Below, piece by piece: positions 11,505 through 23,840 of a stretch of DNA of 64,000 nt. Under the pieces are notes generated by a model. That model did not search any database, was not told the origin of the DNA, and saw only the letters and a program-made list of their open reading frames with translations. Position 1 is the first letter of the stretch. Each line of letters starts with the position of its first letter. Origin of the DNA: Oreohelix idahoensis (lineage: Eukaryota > Mollusca > Gastropoda > Stylommatophora > Oreohelicidae); assembly GCA_024509875.1 (NCBI GenBank), contig JAMPIV010017772.1:124001-188000 (forward strand). The letters run 5' to 3'. The translations under genes were made by a program, and so were the position numbers.

Positions 11505-13182
11505 AGAAAAAAAAAGCGAGTTGCGTGATACTGTGGTTTCCGGTGCGCCTTCTGGCCCAGTATCTATGACTTTAGCACCTGTTCAACGGGAGAGTGGGCT
11601 CATCCCTAATCTGTTTATGTTCCCAGTAGTAGACTATTCGCAAGCAGCCTGGGGGTGTCACTGCTCTGCGCGGACCTTGTTTACCGAGGCGGCGTCCGAG
11701 CTCGTATGGTGAAAATATGGTTGCGTTATCTTCAAAATAGCCCTGTCTTTCCCGTGGCTTTTCTGCCATCCTGCAACCTTGAGTTAGGGAGTTCTGAGCT
11801 CCAGTCTCTTTCCCAGGCATTTTATCCTGGCCTGGCACGCATACAGAGGACCCCACTTCTGGTTCTAAGTTAGCAGTTGGGGATAGGTGGGGTAGCACAC
11901 TGTGCATTCCCCGTCATCCAGGGGGCTCTCCAACTATGCAGAGCTTGCACAATGCTGTGCTCTGGTTCTGGGCTCTCCCAAGGAATCCTCACGTCCTGCA
12001 CAGAGCCACTTCCAGATACCCACCACCTGCCAACCCTCCATTGTAGAAATCTCCTGCATGCGGCCATCCAGTCAAGAGCCAGTATTAAGTCTGGTGCCCA
12101 AGTGATCCCCCCAAGCTCAGTGTGCAATGCTGGGTTCTCATCATGCTGCAACACAGGGGGGATTGTGATGCTCAGCCATCTCTCTCAACTCTGCACCGAT
12201 AAGTGACATCGGGGACTTAACTGTGCCTCAGTACTGGGAGGCCCCGTTTCCGGGTACACCACACACAGCCAATTGAGGCAACGGTCGCCGTGGGCGTGTC
12301 TTCAGTGGGGAAGTTGTGGAGTCTTCCTGTCCATGTTCTTGCACATCCTAACACTGCCCGCAAGACATCGGAGGTTTGGAGAGTGGCCTTCTCTGCTTTT
12401 TTGAGCCGGGGTGGGCTCCCCGGGCAAGTCTCGATGGGGATCGGGACGTGTCCACGCGCCAGTGGGCCCAGCATCGGCCGCATCTGATGGAGGACTTGCT
12501 CTGCCAGGTTTGAGTTAGTAAATTCCAACTTTGTCATCTTCTTGGCATTGTGATGCTGGGGTGCCTGTGGATTTCCTACCGCCCCGGGTAGAAGCCAGAA
12601 GTGTACTGTGCCAGCTCTGGGGGAGATAAAGGGGGTGTTTCTGCGTCTCCTTGTGATACGTAGCCAAGGTAGGGCTCACAGTGCTCTTTCCCCGCCACCA
12701 AATTGCCTGCTGGTTACGCCGAGTTCTCCGAGGCTCTAGGCATGTGACCAAGAGTTGAAGGCAATAGGATCGTCACGTCCTGAGTCTCTGTGCCTGTACG
12801 ATGGGTTCCGATCTTCAGGGAGCAGTCCACACTCATTCCCACTCCCAAGACTTGTTCAGTATCCATCTGGCTCCTTCCCACCCACAGAGGGCGTGTACGG
12901 TGTAGTGCACCGGTTTTATTATCGAGGTTTGCTCCTCTAGATCCGTTGTGTTTAGCCTGAGGATTCGCACCCTCAGTTACCAGGACTACCTCGAGGAGGG
13001 TGTGGCTCTTCACCACGCACAACGATCTTGGGGTATGAGAGGTTTTGCTAGGCCAAGAGACTAACACCGCAATGGTCGCTCCTTTCATGAACAAGAATTC
13101 ACTAGGCCTAGGGTGAAGCAAGGGGGGAAACCCACTACCCACAACACCAGCACATCATACCCCCTGTCTGTAAAAGACTTTG
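11505..13182 (-). other. 5' region of the LINE, no recognisable ORF1
   Basis: GC-richer than its flanks and contiguous with ORF2. Several minus-strand open frames (for example 12537-12217 and 12154-11870) are interrupted by stops. None shows the zinc-knuckle gag expected of ORF1. It is either a long 5' UTR or a decayed ORF1. The far end contains G-rich and C-rich runs. Confidence 0.55.
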
Positions 13183-15286
13183 CCCCCCCCCCCTCTCCCA
13201 TGTTACTACCATACTTCCATATAGAGAGATTATCGCATATGTATATGGAAGACTGTGAATCACAAAGTTTCATTATCTTTTTCCCAATATTTTCCACATT
13301 TTCTAAATGCCAAAGCTTGAATTATCATCAAAGTGTATTTTTAGTGGTGCATGTACATTAGCATATTCATACTCAATTCACACAAATGTAGTGAGGTCTG
13401 GATCATATCTCGGCGATCATTCAAAATTATGCACCGCGCAACACCCGTGGAAGTAACTGACCAATGAAACGCCAGCTTGGTACACGTAGTGTCGGAGCAG
13501 ACTCTAGGCTATTCAACATGGAGATAGCAAAAAGTGTAGATGCTGGAAATATTCTGGAAGGCAGTGTGCAAATATACAAGGAGTACCTTGTTAAAGAAGG
13601 ACCTGATTTGATAATAGCCTTAGGCAGATAGCAATAGTTTCACTGGATGTGGTGTAGAGCAGTAGTTACTGTGTATAGAAGACAGTGGAGCATGAACCAT
13701 GTTGTGTTATTCCATGTTTCGGCTGCTCCAGTGAAAAGTCGGATAAACTATAGAATAAGTTAGATATCACAATGGATAGAGCTCATTCATTTGAGTAATA
13801 TAAGCCTAAGATGGAGGAAATCGGTTCAGAAATAAGGACTCCAGATTTAATTTAGTTTTGTCATCTGAGCACACCTTGCCTTATCTACATGTTTTTGGGT
13901 GAATGAAAAATACTTTGGCCTAGTTGTTCTCTCGTACATCCGGAAGTCCACTATATCAGGGGAAGGAATGGAAGGCACAAACACTCTCGCCGCTAAATTC
14001 AAACTACAGACACGGAGAACAGCATCTGCATCAACTCCTTAGCCATCTGCAGAAGTGTGAGCAAACTGTAATAACCTTTAAAAGCCTGTCTGTCATTGAG
14101 GGTCATATCTTGCCCTGAGTATCATACTACTCCCGTGAGTCATAGTCAGCCTCTTGATGATCTTGTTGTTTAAGAGCCTACTGTGTATGAGTGAGGCCAC
14201 AACCATTGACATCTCAATGTATTGGGAAACCCACAGATGTGGGGTTTGCTCAATTCAACTTAAGCTGACCGAATCCTGAATTGGGAGCATTCAAGATAAG
14301 TAGCTCTAATCAGGGCTGCTTCATGTTACATAGTGAACTAAAACAAATATATAAGAGACTACTTGTATGATGAATTCTATACTTATGGTATAAACCCAAA
14401 GATTATTGACAGTCATTTTCAGTCCAATTGACATTCTTACTCAAGAATAGAAAAAGACTAATTCAAAGCTAGTACAAGAGAAAGAGACAAGAATTATTAA
14501 CAGTTAAATTGTGGAACATTTTCATCAAGAACCCAGTTTACACAAGTAATGAAGACTTTCATAATTAAATTGAATAATCTGTGTAAATATAAATAGTGCA
14601 ATTGAATTTTAATTTTACGTGATTTGATTTATATTTTTCACAGAAGATCAAAGAGATCATGTACATAATTAAAGCTAATAATTGTAGTCACAGTCTTTGT
14701 TGAATTATTTTTGTTGGTTCAAAGTTCTTGTTTGATTTTAATTACCCCTAGATAGTTTTAATTGTAGGTGGGTCTGTGAGGGGAGGCACACAGATATCTA
14801 GGATTGCAAATTACCATCTCACCTAGTGTATCTGTACAGCCTGACTTAACCTATGACCCCGATACACCATTACTCTTTTCTGAGAATGGGTTATTTCTTT
14901 TAAGACCTGTTTCTATCTGGCCCTATCCTAGTATCATCTGATACACCTAATTGTCTCCTATCCTACACACTAAATAACCTCTCGCGACAACAAATATGCC
15001 TAAAGTGTACGAATAAATAGGCTGGAAACAGCAGCCAGTGATGGATAAATAAGGAAAATATGCTGGAAGTGGGCAAAGTTAGACAGAGGATGTTAGTCCC
15101 TGTTTGGAATCTAGGATAGGAGAAACACAGGAAGACCCTGAAACATTATGAGAATATGAGGCTGTCATGAGAAAGGAAATTAAGACATGAAATACCAGTG
15201 ATTTCCTACATGACTGAGCTAAAGGCTCCTGAGCTCCACATGAACCTGAATGGTGAAAAAGAATTATTAATCCTATAAAAACTTAC
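13183..15286. other. No gene recognised; may be an intron or 3' side of the prag01-like gene
   Basis: AT-rich, with no protein similarity seen. The prag01-like gene reads leftward into this stretch after the donor at 15286, so at least one downstream exon should lie here or further left. I could not identify it. Confidence 0.35.
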
Positions 15287-15489
15287 AACACCACTGGTGA
15301 CCACAATACTCAGAATGCTCAAGGCCAATAACAGGTTCCACTTGGAATTCTGTTTGTTGTAAGCTTCTTGCCATGAACCCGCAGGGACAGGCATGAAATT
15401 CATGTGGTTCTTGTTCTCCTCACATATCTGTCGCATTGACTTCCAATGGGCTGGCACACCATGACCCTTACGACAAATCTGCTGCATAC
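15287..15489 (-). CDS. prag01-like small membrane protein, one internal exon
   Basis: An exon bounded by an acceptor (TTGCAG just above 15489) and a strong donor (GTAAGT at 15286-15281) on the minus strand. The 67 complete codons contain MPVPAGSWQEAYNKQNSKWN followed by a hydrophobic helix, LLLALSILSIVVTSGVV, cut at the donor. The VP-x-GSWQE-x-Y-x-K...N motif before a single transmembrane helix is the hallmark of the 'deltamethrin resistance protein prag01' family, small proteins probably of the mitochondrial inner membrane. This is an assignment from memory of the family pattern. The ATG at 15487 may be internal rather than the true start, because the exon begins with two bases of a split codon. 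The flanking exons were not found. Confidence 0.62.
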
Positions 15490-16689
15490 CTGCAATTTTA
15501 GAAGAAAAAAACTAAGTCAAATTGATAAAGCAGCGGAATATGTAATGTATTCTGGTTATACATCCTTCTATTTAATAATGTTTTGAACAGTATTATTAAA
15601 AATTACACGCAGACCCAAAGAAAATGTAGCACACAATATATTTTCTAAAGTAAATTATCCATGTGCCCTTTTCATGGTCTAAAACAGTGGTCATCAACTT
15701 TTTTTCTGCAGGCAGTTTTCAATATTTGTGCATGTTCAAAACATCTACTGCCCAACTAAAGTGCTGTCTGGATAAGTAGAAGTTGCTAGAACTTCTACAT
15801 ATGCAAGTCCAAATTTAAGATGGGAAAAAAAAATTACCTAGACTTATTAAAAAATTTTAGTTAATTCCTAGCCAACTTAACTGAGTTGTTTTTTTAACAA
15901 ACCCAAAGGAGACAATTGGCTAGGACCTCCAGAATAGTTTCTAGTTAAGCAAAAATCAAATTAAGCAAGTTCAGTTTAATGTGGACTGCAATGTACATAC
16001 ACTGTTATAACTGTGTTAATCACTGTGAATTACAAAATGACTATGCCATATTTCTAGAACTTATTGTTTCAGAAATGACATAAACCCCCAATACTGTCCT
16101 CCAACAGATGTACATGCAATAATGCTGGTCAATGGAATATTATTGTCATCTATATAAGGATGTTATTTATTAACAATTAATTCCTCTTTTGTTTCAGATG
16201 TGAGATATTTTGCAAACAGCATTTTGCAGTAAGAGGCTGTCATCAATATGGTGTACATAGGCTATTAATAAAGCTTGGCTGTCCAGAATTGTAGATTCAT
16301 CCAACTGAAAGTAGAATTGTCAGAGTCTTAGTAGCATTGTAAGCTGGTTTTCAACATATATTATTTTTATTTTATCACTGTGCCTTTGTACAGTATCTTC
16401 TAACAGATCTTTTGAAACCCCTTTGTACCATCTTAAGAAGCTTTGACACCATTATCTTCTAGCTCACAAAAATTGCCAAAAAATGAGAAAAACTGATACA
16501 AGCATGTTTTTGGAAAATATTATTTACAAAATGTGACTAAGATTCGGTATTGAATTCATGTTGTCAATGTTCTATTATGTACAAATACATCTGAGTTGTG
16601 TATTACATAATGTTAATGATGAATCGCCTTATAAAAGATCTTGGTTGGTCTCGCACCCCCAGGGGGTACATGCCCCCCTGGTTAAGAGG
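15490..16689. other. No gene; hAT-like terminal sequences
   Basis: No coding exon seen. At 15686 the sequence reads CAGTGGTCATCAACTT. Near 16675-16694 the opposite strand reads CAGTGCCTCTTAACC. Both resemble hAT-type ends and could bound a decayed element of about 1 kb, but the flanking 8-mers do not match, so I do not call it. The upstream exon(s) of the prag01-like gene may also lie in this stretch. Confidence 0.3.
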
Positions 16690-17560
16690 CACTGATTTTG
16701 ACTGACATGATATTACAGAGAAACTCCAGGCATATCTCCAGGGCTCTCCATGCTGACAATTTTGCTGCCTGGTGTGCCACAGAACACTTGCCTACTGCAA
16801 AGTTTAGGATGCTGGCAGCACTAAATACCATCGGTAAATGGGCATCTGACTGAGGAGTACAGATTAACCTCTCCAAGACAAACCAGTTCCTCACTGTCAA
16901 TTCTCCAAGAAACGGTCAGTTGTAACTAAATGGAAGTGATCTGACTGTAGAATACTACTTGAATCCATACAGAACACCAGAAATGAAAACATGATGCACG
17001 AGATCAGATCTGAGCTGAACATTATCCAAAGGTCATCAACTGCCCTTTAATGGTTACCCTTCCATGGCGGAATCACTGGAAATGGGAGAGCCGATGTTTT
17101 ATCTAGAAGTGGCAGAAAAATTGAACAATTCAGCCACCTATTGCCCCATCAAGAAGCTAAAACCATCATCATCAACAAGTACAAATACCAGTGGAAAAAG
17201 GAAGGTGATATATACAACAGATATGACCCAATCCACCAGCTCAATGATACCTGGAGATCATCATATTTTGCCGGAGAACTGGCCACTGCAGATTACTAGG
17301 TCACCTCTATTGCCTCAGGATATCTCATTTGAATGAATGTCCATATGGAACTGGAATCCAGACCCCTGAACACATTCTCCAAAACTGCCCAACCCATGAT
17401 GACCCAGAGGGTGCTGAGCTCAGGAAGAAGCTATGAGGCTCCTGCACCGAATTGGAAAAGACTGGACTTCATCCTGGTGATAGGCCTGCAGATTTAACAT
17501 GACTTCAAACTGAATGCAGAAGAAGAGACTCTGACAGTTACACTGACGAAATTGAATTTA
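16690..17560 (+). pseudogene. Decayed RNase H-bearing LINE fragment
   Basis: Broken reading frames on the + strand show RT palm remnants around 16750-16900 (ADNF in place of ADD, then INLSKTN), and C-terminal RNase H/tail remnants around 17100-17450. The tail includes TGIQTPEHILQNCP, the cysteine tail motif typical of I/R1-like LINEs. The central RT-RNase H part is deleted. Several stops and frameshifts are present. The family is related to the LINE at 7629-13182. It lies immediately upstream of the gypsy element A leader. Confidence 0.7.
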
Positions 17561-17876
17561 GTGAAAGGAGTAATGGTACTGCTGATAGATCAAACGAAGG
17601 TGGCTGGTCAACAAGGCGTATTCCAGTTGAAATTTGTGACTGTATCACTTACCATATTTTGATAAAAACATTTAATGAAGCAGCAATTTATATCTGAAGG
17701 ATACCTGCGTGCGGCGAGAAAGGCAGGGGTCAACACAAATCGGTTTCATAAATCCCCTTTATTGAAATTTACCCAAGAATTTGGGAAGTTGATAAATTGT
17801 CAGAGCCTGGAATAAGTTAATTAGAATTGTTATTATTATTATAGTAGTAAATTTATAACATTTTAAAATTGATCAG

Positions 17877-18704
17877 ATGGCAGACCTGGTTAAATTCAGA
17901 TCTGCTGCTGTGCAGACTGCAAAAGAGATGGGTATGGATGGGCCAGAGCTGGTCCAGTATGTAACCTCAGAGGTTGATAAATTTATTGCACGAGAAGATA
18001 AAAGGTTAGAAAAGGAAGCAGAAAGAAAATTAGAGGCTGAAAAAGAAATAAAAAAATTGCAAATTGAGGCTGACAAGGAGGCTAGGGCATTGGAGGCGGA
18101 TAGGGAGGCTGAAATAAAAAGGCTATAATTTGAAGAGAAGAAATTGGAGGCCGAGAAAGAAGCTAAGAAATTGGAGGCAGAGGAAAGAAGACTGGCTGCT
18201 GAAAGGGAAGCAGAAAAGGAGGAGAAGAGATTACAGAGGGAGCACGAGTTACGACTAAGGGAGTTAGAATTTCAAGGCCATGCTCCCGAAAATGGTGCCA
18301 GCCCCTCTACCTCCGATGCCACTGCTAGTCAGGGAGCCTCAACCTCAGCCATGGGGTTCCATTTAGATCATTTTGTTGAGAGGGACGATGACATTGAATC
18401 ATTCTTAAGCAGATTTGAGGTTTTAGCCACTACTTATGGGTTGGAAAAAGAGAGATGGAGTTTAAAGTTATCCCAGGGTCTTAGGGGAACATCTTATGAA
18501 GTGTTTGCAAAGATGAGTAAAGATGACCAAGACAATTATGACATGTTAAAGCAGGCTCTGTTGTTAAGATATGAGAAAAATGGAGAATTTTATAGGAAGA
18601 AGTTTAGAAATGTCAAGCTTTTGTCTGGGGAGACATACCACCAATTCTCTGCCAGATTGGAAATCTATTTGGAGAAATGGACTGCTCTGGGAAAGACCCA
18701 AGAT
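17877..18704 (+). pseudogene. Element A gag, N-terminal part
   Basis: Begins MADLVKFRSAA at 17877, with one in-frame TAA near 18127. The first 130 residues are a charged Glu/Lys/Ala-rich stretch, predicted coiled coil. A capsid-like segment follows (LDHFVERDDDIESFLSRFE, KLSQGLRG, QALLLRYE), related to the gag of element C at 47407-50034 and to SCAN-like gag domains. Translation breaks at the insertion point at 18704; the following open codons to 18764 belong to the insert. The capsid sequence resumes after 21284. Confidence 0.8.
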
Positions 18705-21278
18705 TGTCGTAAATTTATTTTGAGAGAAAGAGTCTTAGAAATAGTAGTCTGGTTTAGAGTGTAGAATGATGATGAAAGGCTCAGTGATAGGAAAAGGTTA
18801 GCGAGTAAATATGATGCTCCACAGAGTGCTGGAGGAGAGTAAAGACAGACTTATTTACGACAAATCGTTTCTCTCAATCTTCTCTTCCACTCTCCTGGTC
18901 AAACAATTATTTGCCAGTTTTCCAGACACACATCTGCGCTCACACCGATTTGGTGCTTCAGACACACAGACAACGTGGATACAACTATCTTAAACAAATA
19001 TGAGGGATTTGGGCCTTGGTAGTCCCACACAGTACTATGTATGTTTATGCTGTTTATTAGCATTAAACTCAATCACAACATCCAACAGGTTACATAAAAA
19101 TTATCATAAGTACAGAAAATACAATTAACAAGGTGAGGATGGGGGTAAAGAAGATTGGTATCGACTAAGCCCTTCCCGCTTATTAGACAAAGGTAAACCC
19201 AGTCCCAAGATAGATAGTTATCAGGAACATAGGTAATGTAACCTAACAATGAAGTTAATTTCTCTGAAAGAGGTGTTACAATATTAGTTATGGTGGTAGA
19301 CAAAAATACTGTTATCCCAATTGTGTCTTCCCTTTACTAAGCAAAGAAAAAAAAGGGGGGGGGGGGGAATGAAACAGAGTTAACAAATTATCCCACTTAA
19401 AGGAACAATGCCGGGTATACAGAAAAACGTATTACCCGGTAGGCAAGTTAACAAAGGGTTTTGCAAAAATAAATCTCCTGTCATTCATACACTCTGTGAG
19501 GATCCACACTCATATACACCACATACTTACCGATTGCAGCATCAGACAATCCATAGCATGATATACACAGTAATTAAACTCTTTACATGTGAAACTGTCT
19601 AGTCCTTCTATGTCCCGCCCCAGATAATGCGAGGTTTCACTGAGAGCAAATATTCCCGCTTATCGCCGGACTTGAAGTTCTAAGAGTTCTTGTGTTTTAT
19701 TATAAAGAAATGAGTCTATGGGATGGCACTGACGCAGTTCGACATAGGGGTGAAAAATGAGGTGATGGTATAATCCTTCAGTGCATGATGATAGCCACTG
19801 ACCGGTAAAGTTTTTAATCCAGTGAGGAAAAACTAGGCTCGGTCAGTCAGGTAAATCGGTATTCTCTCACATTTAGAGCCGTACATAAATTATTGCTACT
19901 GGCACTGTTCATCTTCCAGTTTATCTCACAGATTGAAATTTAAATTTGATGATAATATTTTAAATGTTCTTGGGTAGGCTTTCTTTCATGTAGTTATGAC
20001 AGCTAGGCCACACCGGACCGCCACAAGATTAAATTTAAAAAAATGTCTCATCAAACTGTCTGGAAGTTTAAGAACCGAGTATGGAAACTCTCTGTATGAT
20101 TTATTAATAATACTGGGATCACAAAGGTGATCATTCTGGAGAAAAGATAGAAAACCCATGACAATATAATCATACTTCAAAAATCAAATAATATCCTTAA
20201 CGCGCGATAAATTTACCGTTAAGGCTATATATATATATACACTCGCGTATTTACTTATGTATTTAAGAAAACACGTCACGAGTCTAATGGTTAAAATACA
20301 CATCTATATATATAGGACTTAACTAAATTTATTAATTATAAATTCCTTCGCGACTTTAAAAGTTACTTTAACATTTAAACATCTATTATTTTTGGAAATG
20401 TTATAATAGATATATCATTAAATTTACCACTGGAACTTTTGGGATGAGTTTAATTAAATAGATTAAATAAACACAAAATCCAGTGAAATAAAATGAAAGC
20501 ACTAGACCACTGATCACTTTAACAAATATATTATACCGTGCACAGAAAAAGAAACACTCCAATTTGTAGCCACCAATTTCAGATGGGAATCTAGCAACTT
20601 TCTACTAATAGCTAGTGAATCTTAAAAATCTCTGGCACTGAATGATAGCCTGGCTTTCTAGTGGTCTGTATATATTTAAAATGGAATTAAAGATGAGGGG
20701 GGCATGAGAAAGTTAACACTTTTCTTGATCTCAGGAGACTTTCGGGGATCTGACCGACAGACTAAAGAGAGATGCCGTTCCCTGGTTTCCCGTTTCCCCG
20801 TTCGTTGCATCTGACATCTTCCCCCGTTCGCTCCGTCTGCGGTCGGTTTACGCTTAACATGGAGGTGCGGAAAATGCCGGCAAGAAACTTCCCCGTTCGT
20901 TTCAGGGACCACTACTGCTTTGATCTCTCCCGCTCAACGTTCCTGAAACCACTTCCGTGTCTGTTTGATCCTGTTCCGCTCTCTCTGTTTGAAGTAGGCA
21001 ACGCCCCCACTGCCCAAGTTAATGAAAATAACTTCATATCATTGCTCAGGCGATGTCCGTGGGCGTGATTTAATCTTTCCTTAAATCAATGCGATGACCA
21101 GAATGACCGGTAGATAAACTGTCCACATATTAATCAGCCAACGTGTTGGCCATCTGTGTGGAACGGTTTCATAGCAATGAGTTCAGGTGAAAATAAATTC
21201 CCGTTTGATGAAGAGTTACCAAAATATTTGGGGGCTCTGGTGCTATACGAAGGGGTCGCTACAAAGGGTCGTGCTACA
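18705..21278. mobile_element. Solo-LTR-like insert in element A
   Basis: A 2,574-bp insertion that begins TGTCGTA and ends GCTACA, giving the TG...CA ends of an LTR. It is flanked by AAGAT (18700-18704) and ACGAT (21279-21283), a 5-bp target duplication with one mismatch. Gag reads in the same frame on both sides, which supports a single insertion event. There is no coding region of recognisable type inside; the open frame at 20772-21068 is unrecognised. The size fits a long solo LTR. Orientation is not known. Confidence 0.65.
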
Positions 21279-21283
21279 ACGAT

Positions 21284-22516
21284 TCAGGGCCAGCTGAGTT
21301 CGTCTGTGACAAAGATCTTAAAGAGATGATCATGATAGAGCAATTAAGAGAGTCCATGGCTCCAGACCTGAGAAAGTTTCTCATGGAACAAGGTGCAGAG
21401 AGGTTGGGTGAGGTACTTAATGTCACTGAGAGGTATCAGGCGGCCCAGACAGAGGTAGCTGGCGAAAAAAAGAAGCATGTTGATAACTATAAGACCCCAC
21501 AAAACTATAATAAATTGGATAACAAAGATCAGGGTAACAAAGGTAAGCCAAACTTTGATAGGCCACGAAATGATTATCGAGATAGAAACCCACAGTTCAA
21601 TGACCGAAAATATGATGAAAGAAAACCTTTCCACCAAGGAAAGTTATGGTGTAGATGGTGCAAGAAGGACACTCATAACACCAATGTTTGTAAAAGGAAA
21701 CCTTCTACCTTCGCTGCTATGAAAACGGGGAACCAGGGATTAAAGGTCAAACCTACTGGACAGCAGGAACCTTATCACCCCCCAGTGTGTGAGGATGTTG
21801 TATGCAACGGGGTCACCGTGAGGTGCCTTTATGATACAGGTCTAGATTTTTATTCTGTCGTGAGTTCTCACCTAGTAAACCCAGATCAGTATACCACAGA
21901 AACCGTGGAGATTCAAGGGGCAACTAAGGACGTAGCAGCCATGACACTTCCCATTGCAAGGATAACTGTGAAAACTCACTATGTGGAAGGAGTAATCAGA
22001 GCAGCAGTGATAGATGAACCAATCTACCCTCTGATATTGGGGTGTAGATATGTCTTCTTGGGGAATCCCAAGAGACCTGTGATCATGGCAACAGTGCAGA
22101 CCAGATCACAGTCTAAGAAGAAGGATAATCCTATAAATACTCATCCAGAGGAGATGAGGAAGGCACAGGCAGAGGACAGATCCCTCAAGCCATGTTTTAA
22201 AAAGTTGCCAAAATGTCACACACCTCCAAGCAAAGGAGATTACTATATGAAGAATAAACTCTTATATAGGAAGACCGGAACTCGTTCAAATGGTCACGGA
22301 CAACTGGTACTTCCCAAGATGTTTAGGGCAGACGTAATAAGGAGTTTACATGTTGGAAAAGATGGGGACCACGAGAAAGTAGGTACCATCTGCCAAAAGG
22401 TTTCTCAAAAATATTATTGGCCAGATGTAATGATAGACATTGAAAATTTTGTAGAAGCCTGCGGCATATTTCATGAGGGAACACCCACAAGTGGGGAAAT
22501 AATAATCAGGACCTAG
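21284..22516 (+). pseudogene. Element A gag end, zinc knuckle, protease, integrase N-domain
   Basis: Continues gag (MIMIEQLRESMAPDLRKFL). A CCHC-type knuckle follows, C-x2-C-x4-H-x4-C within WCRWCKKDTHNTNVCK. An aspartic protease region has YDTGLDFYSVV (DTG active site) and a flap/ILGC region. Directly after it comes an integrase zinc-binding segment: LHVGKDGDHEKVG, then QKYYWPDV and EACGIFHEG, where the second cysteine of the CxxC pair is replaced. The zinc-binding domain following the protease, before any RT, is what shows the unusual domain order. The frame ends at a TAG just before 22519. Confidence 0.8.
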
Positions 22517-22518
22517 AA

Positions 22519-22797
22519 ATGCCACGGGGCAAACTTAGGCCTGAACATAAGGAGAAAAATAAATATAATAAAGTAGACATAGTGGAATGGGAACCCCCTT
22601 TTCACACCCAGTCTTCAATCGAATTTGTTAGAATGGCCACTATGCGGCGAATACAAAGAGTGATTCTATCCCAGAATAAGCCGACAATCCCTCTGTCGGA
22701 ATTATGTGAACTGGAGGAAGATAAAAGAGAGAGAAGATCTCTCACAAGGAAATTAAAGTGGGAAGAAAACCCCAGGAAACGAATTGGTAGTGAATGA
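22519..22797 (+). pseudogene. Unrecognised 92-codon open frame between integrase halves
   Basis: Opens right after the integrase zinc domain of element A. Charged, Lys/Glu/Arg-rich, with no domain I recognise. In an intact element the integrase catalytic core should lie here, and it is absent. The stretch to 22910 is either a replacement segment or diverged linker sequence. Probably not a real gene. Confidence 0.35.
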
Positions 22798-22910
22798 TTT
22801 GTGAGTGATGATAAAAGGAAGAAAAGTCCTCACTATAAGGCTTCCAATGTCAGGGACCCTACAGGTGCCATGAAAAATAAGTCAGCAAAATTAAAGGTCC
22901 ATATGTAACC

Positions 22911-23840
22911 TTGTTTAGGACGTGGACAGATGAGAAGGCAGAAGAAACTGTTACCTCATCATATCAATATGTGAACGAGCTGACCACTCGTCTTAAAACT
23001 GGCTGGAAACTTGCTAATGATAATTTGAGACAAGCCAGGAAAAAACATGCTGCATATTATAAGGAGAAAGCTTTGAAAGAGGAGATCGATTATCTGTTGA
23101 AAGAAGGGATTATTTCTCACAGTGAATCTCCATATAGCTCTAGTGTGGTTTTGTTGCGGAAACCATCTGGGGAACATAGACTGTGCATAGATTACAGGAA
23201 ACTGAATGCTGTCACAGGTCAGGTGGATCCATTACCTGATACAAATCAGCTGTTTGCCAGGCTGAACAAGGCCAAATATTTTTCTAAGGTTGATCTTAGC
23301 AAAGGCTATTATCAAATCCCAGTGAAGCCTGAGGTTCGACCTTATTTAGCCTTTAGCACCTCGGAAGGACATTATGAGTTCAATATGTTGCCGTTTGGGT
23401 TGAAAAATGCTCTGAGTGTGTTTTCTAGGATGATGCGAAAATTGTTGGATCCACTGAATAATCCATGTATCACTAATTTTATGGATGATATCCTCATCGC
23501 TACTGAAACGTTTGAGGAACACGTTAACTCTTTGACTATGTTGTTTGATAGACTCAGAGAGGCTAACTTGACCGCTAGACCAACAAAATGTTGTATTGGA
23601 TGTAAAGAGTTGGAATTCTTGGGACATACTGTATATCAGGGTAGCATGACCCCTGACCCCAAGAACCTTGAGAAATTGCAGAGAGCACCGAGACCACAGA
23701 CAAAGAAAGATGTGCGATCTTTTGTGTCGTTGTGTGGATTTTATCAAAAATACATAAAGAATTTTAACTCTATATGTGCTCCTCTGACGGACTTAACTCG
23801 CAAGGGCCAACCTGATAGAATTATTTGGTCAGCACGGTGT
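22911..23840 (+). pseudogene. Element A integrase C-terminus and reverse transcriptase
   Basis: The first ~45 codons (TRLKTGWKLANDNLRQARKK) match the integrase C-terminal region seen intact in element B (about 29230-29290). The RT follows at once: LLKEGIISHSESPYSS, VVLLRKPSG, CIDYRKLNA, VDLSKGYYQIP, LPFGLKNA, and palm NFMDDIL in place of YxDD. The thumb begins (LEFLGHTVY, SFVSLCGFYQKYI). The frame runs into element B at 23840; the 30 or so bases after belong to B. There is a small deletion at the integrase-RT junction. The RNase H part continues at 33043. Confidence 0.85.

Larger units (their letters stand above)
7629..13182 (-). mobile_element. Near full-length RNase H-bearing LINE (I/R1-like)
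   Basis: A non-LTR element on the minus strand of about 5.5 kb. The 3' end at the low coordinate carries a (GAA)n-type tail (TTCTTCTTC on the + strand from about 7629). The 5' end lies near 13182, where a C-rich run ending CCCATG on the right resembles a C-rich run ending CCCATG on the left; this may be the target duplication. ORF2 combines an APE endonuclease, reverse transcriptase and RNase H, as in I, R1 and related clades. About 1.7 kb upstream of ORF2 is GC-richer than its surroundings and has no clear ORF1. Exact ends are uncertain by some tens of bases because of the poly-C runs. Confidence 0.8.

Noticed and set aside
15686..16694. A ~1-kb hAT element between CAGTGGTCATCAAC and GGTTAAGAGGCACTG
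   Set aside because: Flanking 8-mers do not match and no transposase remnant was seen; could be two unrelated ends.
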